From a virus, in IMG/VR virus record IMGVR_UViG_3300048587_000721, positions 1 to 23,935 of that record: a stretch of 23,935 bases of DNA; one strand, written 5' to 3'. The position numbers and the translations under genes were made by a program. Under the pieces are notes generated by a model. The model was given only the letters and a program-made list of their open reading frames with translations, had not been told where the DNA came from and searched no databases. How positions within the stretch are numbered: the stretch's first letter is position 1; every line of letters begins with the position of its first letter. This document shows, piece after piece, positions 16,187 to 23,362 of the stretch.

Positions 16187-18051
16187 ACCTTGTTCCTTTC
16201 CTCGGCCAGCTTTTCAAGCTGCCCGCAGATGTCATCAATATTCTGCCCCATGAATTCACGCGCGGCGTCCGCGTATCTCATACAGTCGTGAGCGTGATCG
16301 TCGATCCCTGGCGTTGTGTAATATGCGATCTGGTCCTTGCCATCACGCTTGACCCACTTGCTTTTGGGAGCGGTCAGCTCCTTATAGAAGCTGTCCTTGA
16401 GCCCGGGCCTAAAGTGCAGAAGACCCGGGCCACCATAGGGCATGGTGATGCCGTTCCGCGCGGCCGTGCGCATCTCCTCCAGTTTTTTCTGGCAGCGGCG
16501 GAGGCACGAGAACAGGCGGCCGTGCGTGGCGAGCTTTCCGACCGGGAAAAGGTGAATCTCAGCCTCTTTTTTGTAGCTGCTCGATCCGATGATTGGCGCC
16601 GCGCGATCCTTTGCGCCCTTGATGGGAAGAATGAACTCATCCTCGCGGCCGCGGCAAAAGTCGTAAACCGCGCCCGTATTATGCCCACCCGTATCGATGC
16701 AAGTGGCTGCAATTCTGAGTTTGAGCCGGCCGTTCACCGAATGTCCATGGATAAACTCTCGCTGAAGGATGCAGTAAAGCTCCAGCCAGGTGGCCTCCTG
16801 GTTACTGTCGCCATTGATTCTTTCGTGGAGGATGACCCAACGCTCACCATCGCGGCCCCAGCCCATGATCACAAGGTCCACATGATCGGGGTGCGTATCA
16901 ACGCCGGCCGTGAGATAGCCGATTCCTTTGGGAAGACGTCTATCCTCAGGCCAGTCAGGGAGTTCGCAGTTTCTAAGATCATTCGGATCGATCGGCTTCA
17001 TGGCCGCGTCCTCATAGGGAAGACCAAGGCAGTTGTTCACATACACTTTTTTTTCCTCCGGATTGTCCGCCCCTTTGATGAGCTGCTCACGTGTGCTCTT
17101 CCAGGACCACATGCCGACCGGGGCATAGAGCGCCGGCAAATGGTAGCCGCGGGCATTGGCGATCCGTGGCGTCACGGTCGGGCGCCATTCGCCGCCGGCG
17201 AGCATCTGAGTCTTATCCTGCTCGTGATGCGCGGCGTGGCATTTTTCGCAGCGAAAGACCGGGATTTCGAGAGAGAAGTCGATTCCATCTTCGGTGATGA
17301 GCTGCATGTGACCGCAGGCGAGGCAGGGAACAAAATACTTCCGCTGATCTGTGAGAAGGTACTCGGCATGGATCCGGCACTGACCGGCGATGGACGGCGT
17401 GGAGACGAAGAATAGTTTCTTTCTGCCTTCGTATGTCGATGTACGGCCCACAGCCAGGCCCACCGGGTCGCCGTTTTTCTGGGTATTGGCCGCGTATGCC
17501 GACACTTCGTCAAAAAAAACGATCTGAAATGCATGGGAGCGCAGTGCGGACATCGAGTTGGATGTACCCAGAAAGAGGCAGCCACCCGGGAACGACTTGG
17601 TAAGAATGCTGTTCTTGCTTTGTGGTTCCGCCCCACCATCCGCCTGGATCCGGTTTCTGAGATCCCGGCAGTGTGCAATAATCGGGTCAATCCGATGCTG
17701 GGAAAAGGTCTTCCGCAACTCATCATTCGGCTGGACAATGAGCATATAGGTCGGAGAAGCCCCCATAACCCACAGCATCAGACTGAGCCCAGTCAGCGTT
17801 CCGCCTGTTTGCCAGCCCTTCATCAGCACAGTTTTTTCGATACCGTTATCAGGATTCAGCGAATCCAGAATCTCGTGGAGGTAGGGCGTTTTCGTAAAAT
17901 TGACAAGCCCCGGAAACGGGTTGCCACCGGGCGGAAGGTAGAGATTCTTCTCGGCATACTCACGAATTGAGACAAACTGAGGAGCCCGGAGTCGTGTCTT
18001 AAGCAAAGAGCGGATATCACCAAACGGTTCCAAGGCGTGAACAGATGCCAT
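16183..18051 (-). CDS. Terminase large subunit (lambda gpA / GpA family)
   Basis: 622 residues; lambda gpA is 641. It is the packaging ATPase and nuclease. N-terminal ATPase: residues about 77-85 (MKGWQTGGT) stand at the Walker A position and IVFFDE (177-182) at Walker B, with a coupling motif in FVSTPS (about 215-220). A zinc-ribbon insert is formed by Cys243-x2-Cys246 and Cys268-x2-Cys271. Nuclease domain: GVDTH with Asp385, a CIDTGGHNT segment and the C-terminal DDHAHDCMRYADA (family 'nHa.Dc..Ya.aA'). The Walker A-like segment departs from the common KSAQvGkT form. The ATG overlaps the preceding stop (TAATG). Confidence 0.94.
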   Translation of the reverse strand: MASVHALEPFGDIRSLLKTRLRAPQFVSIREYAEKNLYLPPGGNPFPGLVNFTKTPYLHEILDSLNPDNGIEKTVLMKGWQTGGTLTGLSLMLWVMGASPTYMLIVQPNDELRKTFSQHRIDPIIAHCRDLRNRIQADGGAEPQSKNSILTKSFPGGCLFLGTSNSMSALRSHAFQIVFFDEVSAYAANTQKNGDPVGLAVGRTSTYEGRKKLFFVSTPSIAGQCRIHAEYLLTDQRKYFVPCLACGHMQLITEDGIDFSLEIPVFRCEKCHAAHHEQDKTQMLAGGEWRPTVTPRIANARGYHLPALYAPVGMWSWKSTREQLIKGADNPEEKKVYVNNCLGLPYEDAAMKPIDPNDLRNCELPDWPEDRRLPKGIGYLTAGVDTHPDHVDLVIMGWGRDGERWVILHERINGDSNQEATWLELYCILQREFIHGHSVNGRLKLRIAATCIDTGGHNTGAVYDFCRGREDEFILPIKGAKDRAAPIIGSSSYKKEAEIHLFPVGKLATHGRLFSCLRRCQKKLEEMRTAARNGITMPYGGPGLLHFRPGLKDSFYKELTAPKSKWVKRDGKDQIAYYTTPGIDDHAHDCMRYADAAREFMGQNIDDICGQLEKLAEERNKV

Positions 18052-18344
18052 TAAACATTCCCAGTGCGTTCGGGTTCTTCATCGTCATCATCCGGTCTTA
18101 TTGCTTCGATAATAGCTCCCCTTATATCGCCATATTTATAGCGAGGAACGCCGTACCTATCGACTCTTGTATCGTCCTTCGAGTGCCATTCAAAAATTCC
18201 ATCATAAAAAACAACTTTGAGGCCAAGACCTTCATGAACAACAGATTTGTGAAATCTTCCTTGGCGGATTTCCTCCATGACGGCGGACGCATTCACGCCA
18301 ACTTTTGCAGCAAATTCCTCAATGGATACCAGCTTCCTTTTCAT
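18051..18344 (-). CDS. Small winged-helix DNA-binding protein, paralogue of the terminase small subunit N-terminus
   Basis: 97 residues from ATG 18344 (MKRKLVSIEEF), which follows AGAAGG by 7 bases; the frame opens upstream at 18413. Residues about 5-55 (VSIEEFAAKVGVNASAVMEEI, ending FYDGIFEWHSKDD) align well with the start of the next gene upstream (ASISEFARIVGVNHAAVIRAV ... GCYEWIANRND). This is the Nu1/excisionase-type winged helix. The coiled-coil half of a small terminase is absent; the C-terminus is acidic (PDDDDEEPERT). It overlaps the small terminase by 26 bases and the large terminase by TAATG. It may assist DNA recognition by the terminase or regulate the operon. The role is not established. 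Confidence 0.75.
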   Translation of the reverse strand: MKRKLVSIEEFAAKVGVNASAVMEEIRQGRFHKSVVHEGLGLKVVFYDGIFEWHSKDDTRVDRYGVPRYKYGDIRGAIIEAIRPDDDDEEPERTGNV

Positions 18345-18954
18345 GGGCTTGCCTTCTCGTTTCCGCATTTTCCTGATCCCTTTTATATTGTTCATCAAGC
18401 ATATCGGACGCATGATCCAGGGCCTTGCAAACCTCTTTCCGAATAGCCAGGCGTATCTGGATCACAGCGTCGTCAATTTCCTTTTGCTTTTCCTGAATTA
18501 AGCCCTCACCCTGATCTCGAATGAGACGCAGAAAGTAGGGTCGGGTGAGTTCGGAGGCGAGCAAAGGCACCTGGAGAAAGGTGTCCCGACAGGTCTGTAT
18601 GCTCTCGCACACCTGCCTTTCAAAGTTGGCCAAGGGGATCAACTCCTCACAGCTCTTCCGATACTCGATCCTCTTCATCAAAGCCGCGTAGTGACGATCC
18701 ATCTGAGCTGATTTATCCCGGGACATAATGCCTGGAGTCGCGGAAGTCGATCGTGTACCGCCTTTGCTATCGTTTCGGTTCGCAATCCACTCGTAGCACC
18801 CGGTGGCAATGATGATCCTTGTCTTGCCATCCTGATCTGTGATCACGGATTCCGAAAGCCGAACACCATCCCTGACGGCACGGATTACAGCTGCATGGTT
18901 GACACCAACGATTCGGGCGAATTCGCTGATTGATGCTGTCATTTGCTCTTCCAT
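18319..18954 (-). CDS. Terminase small subunit (Nu1-like)
   Basis: 211 residues; lambda Nu1 is 181. It recognises the packaging site and recruits the large terminase. Residues about 5-58 form a winged helix (ASISEFARIVGVNHAAVIRAV, with YEWIANRN after the wing). A middle region with LIPLANFERQVCESIQTCRDTFLQVP matches the Nu1-family 'elv....v......l....r..ll.lP', followed by a charged helical C-terminus (QENAETRRQAHEKEAG). GGAGGAGG stands 6 bases before ATG 18954. It is the first gene after the control region and is directly followed by its short paralogue and the large subunit. Confidence 0.85.
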   Translation of the reverse strand: MEEQMTASISEFARIVGVNHAAVIRAVRDGVRLSESVITDQDGKTRIIIATGCYEWIANRNDSKGGTRSTSATPGIMSRDKSAQMDRHYAALMKRIEYRKSCEELIPLANFERQVCESIQTCRDTFLQVPLLASELTRPYFLRLIRDQGEGLIQEKQKEIDDAVIQIRLAIRKEVCKALDHASDMLDEQYKRDQENAETRRQAHEKEAGIH

Positions 18955-19011
18955 AGGAAGCCTCCTCCAGGAATCCCTACATCAAATGCAAACAACAAAT
19001 GAAGCTTCCAG

Positions 19012-19044
19012 GTGCTCACAAATTTGTGAGCAGCTGTGAGCACC
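19012..19044. promoter_or_regulatory. Operator-like palindrome with an extra half-site, upstream of the terminase operon
   Basis: TGCTCACAAATTTGTGAGCA (19013-19032) is a perfect 20-bp palindrome. A third half-site, GTGAGCACC (19036-19044), repeats the right arm exactly 10 bp further on, one helical turn. It lies about 58 bases before ATG 18954. The half-sites match those at 14418-14441. Confidence 0.65.
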
Positions 19045-19102
19045 CCAGAATATTGACAAGCTATCCAATCAGGTTTAGAGTGCGCGACTTTTTTGGATTT
19101 GG
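19036..19102. repeat. Direct repeat, copy 2 (partner at 14433-14500)
   Basis: See copy 1. Read on the minus strand, part of it would translate as KVAHSKP, against KVEQSKP at the end of the portal, with third-position changes among the differences. This copy may therefore be a relic of a portal gene 3' end, or an independent copy of a control element. Confidence 0.65.
19053..19081 (+). promoter_or_regulatory. Candidate plus-strand sigma70 promoter
   Basis: TTGACA (19053-19058) with a 17-base spacer to TAGAGT (19076-19081), four of six matches to the -10 consensus. Copy 1 of the repeat has the same layout (TTGACA 14449-14454, TAGATT 14472-14477). The palindrome would be upstream of the -35, at an activator position. 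The nearest plus-strand gene starts about 460 bases on. No transcript is shown by the sequence. Confidence 0.35.
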
Positions 19103-19114
19103 GTTTAAGTGGCC

Positions 19115-19420
19115 GTCACAGCGCCATTGATTACACAGAGCTTGATGGTCAATGGTTTGGTGGAATTCGATTCCGACACAACTGTCACAAAAAAAGGGCC
19201 AAAAGTCACAACGCCTGAAAAACGACGAAACCATACAAGCCTTTCTGTATAAGGCTTTCAAGACATTAAAACTCTGAACATGATGTGACTTGTGACGCAA
19301 TTTTTTTTTCATCGGGAGCGAGAGGGAGAAGTTGATCGTCAACCTTACGGGGTAGGGTGCCAGGAAGGACCCATAGCCGCTTTAGTACATTTGGCCGTCA
19401 TTTTGTTGTGATACTTCACA
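19115..19420. promoter_or_regulatory. Cluster of TGTGAC/GTCACA half-sites
   Basis: GTCACA at 19115, 19184 and 19205, TGTGAC at 19284 and 19291, and the inverted pair TGTGA-TACT-TCACA at 19407-19420. Five exact hexamers within about 180 bases is far above chance. They lie upstream of the plus-strand gene at 19542 and could bind a regulator. The inverted pair resembles a CRP-type site but has a spacer of 4, not 6. Confidence 0.4.
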
Positions 19421-19541
19421 CAGCGCAACTTTAAACAACTTGGCTATCCAATTTCACAGTAAAATCAGCCTCGTCAACGATCTACAAAAATGATTGAATC
19501 CCCCAGCCAACTAAATACCAACAAATACGAGTGAGGTTCCA

Positions 19542-19847
19542 ATGTACGACTTCGATGAAAATGACCTAGCATTGATGGGCATCATGGAACACCTAATTGA
19601 CGAGGTTGTTTTAGATCCAAAGAAGCCGGCTTTGGGCATAGCGAAATATGTTCGAGACAATGGAATTAGCACTCTATCCGCTAAGCAAATGAATGTTTTT
19701 ACGCAATACATAGAACCACACATTGACCAAAAATGCCCGAAGTGTGGCGAAGATATGTGCTACCAAGATTCTCTGAATGTCTTGGAGGGATTGGATGGGT
19801 GTTCGGATTGCAATTATCGGCAGTATGTGTGGGATCAAGCGGATTGA
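19542..19847 (+). CDS. Small zinc-ribbon protein, function unknown
   Basis: 101 residues, the only convincing plus-strand gene. GAGGT lies 5 bases before ATG 19542. The acidic N-terminal half (DFDENDLALMGIMEHLIDEVVLD) is followed by a helical segment and a C-terminal Cys-x2-Cys...Cys-x2-Cys set (CPKCGEDMCY, GCSDCNYRQYVW) that should bind zinc. Base composition is more AT-rich than the late genes, which suggests a separate origin. It runs towards the convergent lipoprotein gene. I do not recognise the family. It may be a phage early or cargo gene. Confidence 0.7.
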   Translation: MYDFDENDLALMGIMEHLIDEVVLDPKKPALGIAKYVRDNGISTLSAKQMNVFTQYIEPHIDQKCPKCGEDMCYQDSLNVLEGLDGCSDCNYRQYVWDQAD

Positions 19848-19853
19848 ATTGCA

Positions 19854-19876
19854 GGGGAAGGCTCTTCCTTTCTTTA
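19854..19876 (+). terminator. Candidate intrinsic terminator after the zinc-ribbon gene
   Basis: GGAAG (19856-19860), loop GCT, CTTCC (19864-19868), followed by TTTCTTTA, starting 9 bases after the stop. The stem is short, with a G-T pair extending it, so strength is uncertain. Confidence 0.4.
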
Positions 19877-19940
19877 TCGACTATGCTCAGATATACGGCA
19901 ATACATCTGCCTTTTCCGACTGCATATCTTGCAAGCCACC

Positions 19941-19996
19941 TGCGATCACCCCCCTGAGGGATCCCGAGATTCCGGGACTAAATGCGGTTGATCGCA
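19941..19996. repeat. Nested inverted repeat between convergent genes
   Basis: An outer pair, TGCGATCA (19941-19948) and TGATCGCA (19989-19996), encloses an inner pair, TCCCG (19962-19966) and CGGGA (19973-19977). It lies between the convergent ends of the zinc-ribbon and lipoprotein genes. It could be a structured bidirectional 3' end or a recombination or attachment remnant. No T-run is adjacent. Confidence 0.4.
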
Positions 19997-20042
19997 GAAC
20001 GGGTTCCCGAAGAAGGAACAGCCTAAACGTTACTTTTTCATC

Positions 20043-23000
20043 TCAAATCTTCTCGCCAATACGCTTGATCAGTTCAGGGACACTTAACGGCATCAGCATG
20101 AGCCTGTTATCGTTTGCCTCGACACCAAAATATCGGGAAGAGTAGCGTATGGTCCAGGTGGAGAACACTACATAGCCATTGCCTGGATCAACCGTAGCTG
20201 ACTCAAAGAAGTTCTGCAGATGGAAGGCTTCGCCCAGCGGAATCAGCTCGTTCCCATTCAATCTCCAGAGTTTGACCTTTTGGTCATCCCCAAACGTAAT
20301 CAACTTGTCACCGACCGATACCAAGCCCTTAATCTGCCCATCGTGCAGCTGAATATTTGCAGGCTGCTTGTCGATCATTACGACTCGACCTGAGGAGAAA
20401 CCCAAGGCGCGCCCACCATGAAGGTAGACCCTGTCCATTCCGCTCACTGTCTTGACGGCCTCTTCAGTCAGCTTTTCAAGGTCAATGGTTTTGAAGCCAT
20501 TCTCAGTTGCACATGTGAGCAGGCCTTCGCTTTGGTTCAGCTCAGGTGCAAGAGCTGTATCACAGCCGGAAAATGTCTTGAGAATATCCTTATTCTTTCC
20601 GACCTGGACATTACCATCAAACGAGACCATCACATACTTATCGCCAAAGCTATAGAGTTTCAGAAGGTCCGGGAAATTGCCAAGGTTTGCTACCTTGTTT
20701 GAGGCATCGACAGCGATAACGTCTCTTTCCTCGGTAACAAGATAAATCGAATCCCCGCAAATCATCTGCGTGGTTTTCCCAGCTCCCTGGCTGATCACAT
20801 ACGAAACTTTGCCTTTGCTAAACGACTTGACCACACCGGAATCAAAGCCGATCAGAAGCGAGTCGTCCTTCCTCTGACAAAGGTTCAGCGCAAAACCATC
20901 GTTGGCAGCCTTTACATTCACCAGCTCCTTCTCGACCTTGCTGGCGACATCCAGACTTCTGATCTGGCCGTCTCTACTCAGATACTGGACGATTTTGCCG
21001 CCAGAAGTTGCAACATGGCCGACTATTCGATCACGCATTCTACTGGTCTGGTGAATGGTAATGGGTGCGAGCAGAATCTCCGCTATGAGACCACTATCGG
21101 TCAAGACCAGGACAGGCTTGGTGATATCAAACGAATTCGTCAGAAATTTGATGGGACGACCTGCTGTCGATGGCAGCGCGACCTTATGCAGATCCCGACC
21201 GGCACCTTTCCATACCCTTACTGTCCCATCATTGGATGCCGTTGCAACGTATTCATCATCTTTGGAATACGTGACATCGAGGATTGCATCCTCATGACCT
21301 GTCGAGGATCCCAATGGCGAACCATCGGCACCATAGCGTTTCAGGATGCTGTTGTTGGCTATAGAAAGATATTTGGCATCATGTGAAATAGAAACAGCGC
21401 TCACGGGCTGCTCCAATTTCTCAACGAACACCTCAGCAATCATAGGTTTCAGGTCGATCCGCTTCATCTGTCCGGCCGTGGACCAAAACACTATGAAGTC
21501 TTTAGCTGGCGAAAACTGAACCCCATCAATCCCCCCAGGAAAGTCAAACTTTTTAAGCTCCGTGGAGTCCTTGGAAAAAATCCTGATTTCTGGGGCTACT
21601 GCGTACACAGCCACAACAGAAGAGTCTTCAAGTACATGCGCAAAACGCAGGTCTTTGGTTGGTATCGAGTAAGCTTTTGCGCTACCACCATCCTTACCGA
21701 AGACAGTAATATCTTTCTCGGAATAGGCAACAAAACTCCCTGAGTTCTCATCAAAATTTAGAGGTTTTGCCCCCTCTGCGAGCTTACCATAGGGGTTTGC
21801 TTTCTTCATGCTTGTGGCCAGGTCAATTGCCTGATATTCGCCGTCCCGTCCGATGACCACGATACGCTTGGACGCCTTGCTGCTGAATATCGATCGGACT
21901 TTGAAGTCAATTTTTTCTGTACCAACTTCAACTTTCTTATCAAGATCAAATGCAATCAGGTCATTTCCAGATCTCGACATACAGACAAAGGTCGCATCTG
22001 ACAGCGCAACCAGGGACGGGCTGCAAAGCTTGCTGCCATTTATGTCTCTCACAAGATTCAAAGAAGTTGCGGAGTTTACGGCACCACTCAGCAAAGAGTC
22101 GTGTAGAGCGGTCTTTTCGTCTTCCTGCTTCAATTCAGTGTCGTAAATGTTTTGCGAAGCCTGAAGCTGACTTAGGGCTGATTTGCCTTGCCCGGACTTC
22201 GCCGCAGACGCTGCTTCAACCAATAGCGTCTTTGCTCTATCAATGGCCTTCTGGTTGAACACCTTGATCCTGGCTTTGACTTCATCCGAAGTATTTCCAG
22301 CCTTATCGACAGCCTTGAACCGCAGCGCAACAACACCCTTTTCAGGAGCCTCATACTGTCCATCAAACGCCACGAACTCACACTTGCCTTCGGATGATTC
22401 AACACAATAATACTGCTGATAGTCCGAAGAATCCGCCACCTGTGGAGCAATTTTCTCTTTCGGGTTGACCTGTGGCAAACCCGCTGTTCGCGGCAAATCG
22501 AGGGTGATTTGGGGCTTGGTACGGTCGACCACCATATCCAAAGTTCCCTCAATGGGACCTTTATAATCAGGAGTGAAGATATCGTGAAACTGATACTTTA
22601 CGCCGTAGCTTCCCTCTTTTGAATCTGCAACGCTGATTCGAGTATCGCTGATCGCATCTCCAGGCATGATCACACGACTTCCGGGCTTTCCATCGACCGT
22701 AAAAGTCACGAATCCTAGCAATTTCTTGTCCAGGCTTGGATTGACCACCGGAGAAAAAAACTCTTGAACGAAAACTTTTGGCTCCTGGCTAAACTGCGGA
22801 CGCTCGAATTCGCCTACAGTCAGGGTTTCCATCACTTGCTTCGGCGAGCTTTGAAGCTTCGCCAAGGTAGCTTGACGATGATAAAGGTTGTTGTTAACCG
22901 TTCCGACAACCAGAATAAGAGAGTCGGAGTTTATTTCACTCTTTGAGGCATAGACACACCCCTTTTCGCTGATTTGAAGCCGCTTGAGCTTTTCACCCTT

Positions 23001-23213
23001 CACGTCAAAAGCGTGAAAAGCCCTGGGATCGATAGCTACGTTATCGCCAAAGGTCAGCTTTGCATATTCGGCGTTCCGATCATTCAACTGACACTCGACC
23101 ATCAGCTGGTCATTGCCGTTTGAAAAACTGCTGCAGCCACCTATTAGCACGACCAAACAAATCTTCATCATATTCAAGGCTTGTGTCTCCAGGCTGACAA
23201 AGGACCAACTCAT
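20043..23213 (-). CDS. Large putative lipoprotein with Ig-like and WD40-type propeller regions
   Basis: 1056 residues. A hydrophobic segment MMKICLVVLIGGC ends in a lipobox (I-G-G-Cys27 in the longer reading), predicting a lipid-anchored envelope protein. Residues about 30-330 are beta-rich and include a bacterial Ig-like segment (ALRFKAVDKAGNTSDEVKARI). An Ala/Gln-rich helical link of about 60 residues follows (RAKTLLVEAASAAKSGQG). The rest, about 640 residues, is repetitive beta structure with clear WD40 blades (GHEDAILDVTYSKDDEYVAT, ASNDGTVRVWKG; FGDDQKVKLWRLNG) and could hold two propellers. No enzyme motif is visible. Start 23213 has AGAGG about 10 bases upstream; ATG 23171 would give a shorter signal. 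It lies between phage genes, so it may be cargo, but host origin is not excluded. Confidence 0.85.
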   Translation of the reverse strand: MSWSFVSLETQALNMMKICLVVLIGGCSSFSNGNDQLMVECQLNDRNAEYAKLTFGDNVAIDPRAFHAFDVKGEKLKRLQISEKGCVYASKSEINSDSLILVVGTVNNNLYHRQATLAKLQSSPKQVMETLTVGEFERPQFSQEPKVFVQEFFSPVVNPSLDKKLLGFVTFTVDGKPGSRVIMPGDAISDTRISVADSKEGSYGVKYQFHDIFTPDYKGPIEGTLDMVVDRTKPQITLDLPRTAGLPQVNPKEKIAPQVADSSDYQQYYCVESSEGKCEFVAFDGQYEAPEKGVVALRFKAVDKAGNTSDEVKARIKVFNQKAIDRAKTLLVEAASAAKSGQGKSALSQLQASQNIYDTELKQEDEKTALHDSLLSGAVNSATSLNLVRDINGSKLCSPSLVALSDATFVCMSRSGNDLIAFDLDKKVEVGTEKIDFKVRSIFSSKASKRIVVIGRDGEYQAIDLATSMKKANPYGKLAEGAKPLNFDENSGSFVAYSEKDITVFGKDGGSAKAYSIPTKDLRFAHVLEDSSVVAVYAVAPEIRIFSKDSTELKKFDFPGGIDGVQFSPAKDFIVFWSTAGQMKRIDLKPMIAEVFVEKLEQPVSAVSISHDAKYLSIANNSILKRYGADGSPLGSSTGHEDAILDVTYSKDDEYVATASNDGTVRVWKGAGRDLHKVALPSTAGRPIKFLTNSFDITKPVLVLTDSGLIAEILLAPITIHQTSRMRDRIVGHVATSGGKIVQYLSRDGQIRSLDVASKVEKELVNVKAANDGFALNLCQRKDDSLLIGFDSGVVKSFSKGKVSYVISQGAGKTTQMICGDSIYLVTEERDVIAVDASNKVANLGNFPDLLKLYSFGDKYVMVSFDGNVQVGKNKDILKTFSGCDTALAPELNQSEGLLTCATENGFKTIDLEKLTEEAVKTVSGMDRVYLHGGRALGFSSGRVVMIDKQPANIQLHDGQIKGLVSVGDKLITFGDDQKVKLWRLNGNELIPLGEAFHLQNFFESATVDPGNGYVVFSTWTIRYSSRYFGVEANDNRLMLMPLSVPELIKRIGEKI

Positions 23214-23272
23214 TTTGAGGAGGCCTCTTTAGCATAATTGCACGTGATATTCCAGAGCCTTAAATACGAATG

Positions 23273-23287
23273 ATTACGCGGCGTAAT
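23273..23287. promoter_or_regulatory. Short perfect palindrome upstream of the lipoprotein gene
   Basis: ATTACGC-G-GCGTAAT: 7-bp arms around a single base, about 60 bases before the lipoprotein start and between it and the methyltransferase stop. It could be an operator. No strong promoter hexamers were identified around it. Confidence 0.35.
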
Positions 23288-23362
23288 GGCTACCAATTCC
23301 TTGAAGGACATGGCTTTTAGACACCGATCGGCATAAGCAAGATGACTGGCAAGCCGGCTACT

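Larger units (their letters stand above)
18955..19541. other. Non-coding control region between the terminase operon and the small plus-strand gene
   Basis: 587 bases without a convincing gene. Its right part is AT-rich. It holds the operator-like palindrome (19012-19044), direct repeat copy 2, a plus-strand promoter candidate, a cluster of TGTGAC half-sites, a 7-bp inverted repeat AAGCCTT/AAGGCTT with a 7-base loop (19237-19257) and a run of nine or more T (about 19301). No minus-strand sigma70 promoter for the terminase operon is obvious. TTTGAT at 18986-18981 is a weak -10 candidate. Confidence 0.6.

Noticed and set aside
16072-17415. 447-codon open frame on the plus strand
   Set aside because: Antisense to the large terminase, whose motifs are clear; no ribosome site or recognisable domain. 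It is a shadow of codon bias.
14433-19102. Direct repeats considered as prophage attachment sites (attL/attR)
   Set aside because: They enclose only the terminase-portal block, while clear phage genes continue on the left of copy 1. The repeats are imperfect (about 74% by eye), and no integrase lies between them.
19061-19342. 93-codon minus-strand open frame in the control region
   Set aside because: It starts with TTG, has no Shine-Dalgarno sequence at TTG or at the internal ATG 19312, and its end falls within the direct repeat. Composition is not gene-like.
19407-19420. TGTGA-N4-TCACA considered as a CRP site
   Set aside because: CRP sites have a 6-base spacer; here it is 4. Kept only as part of the half-site cluster.
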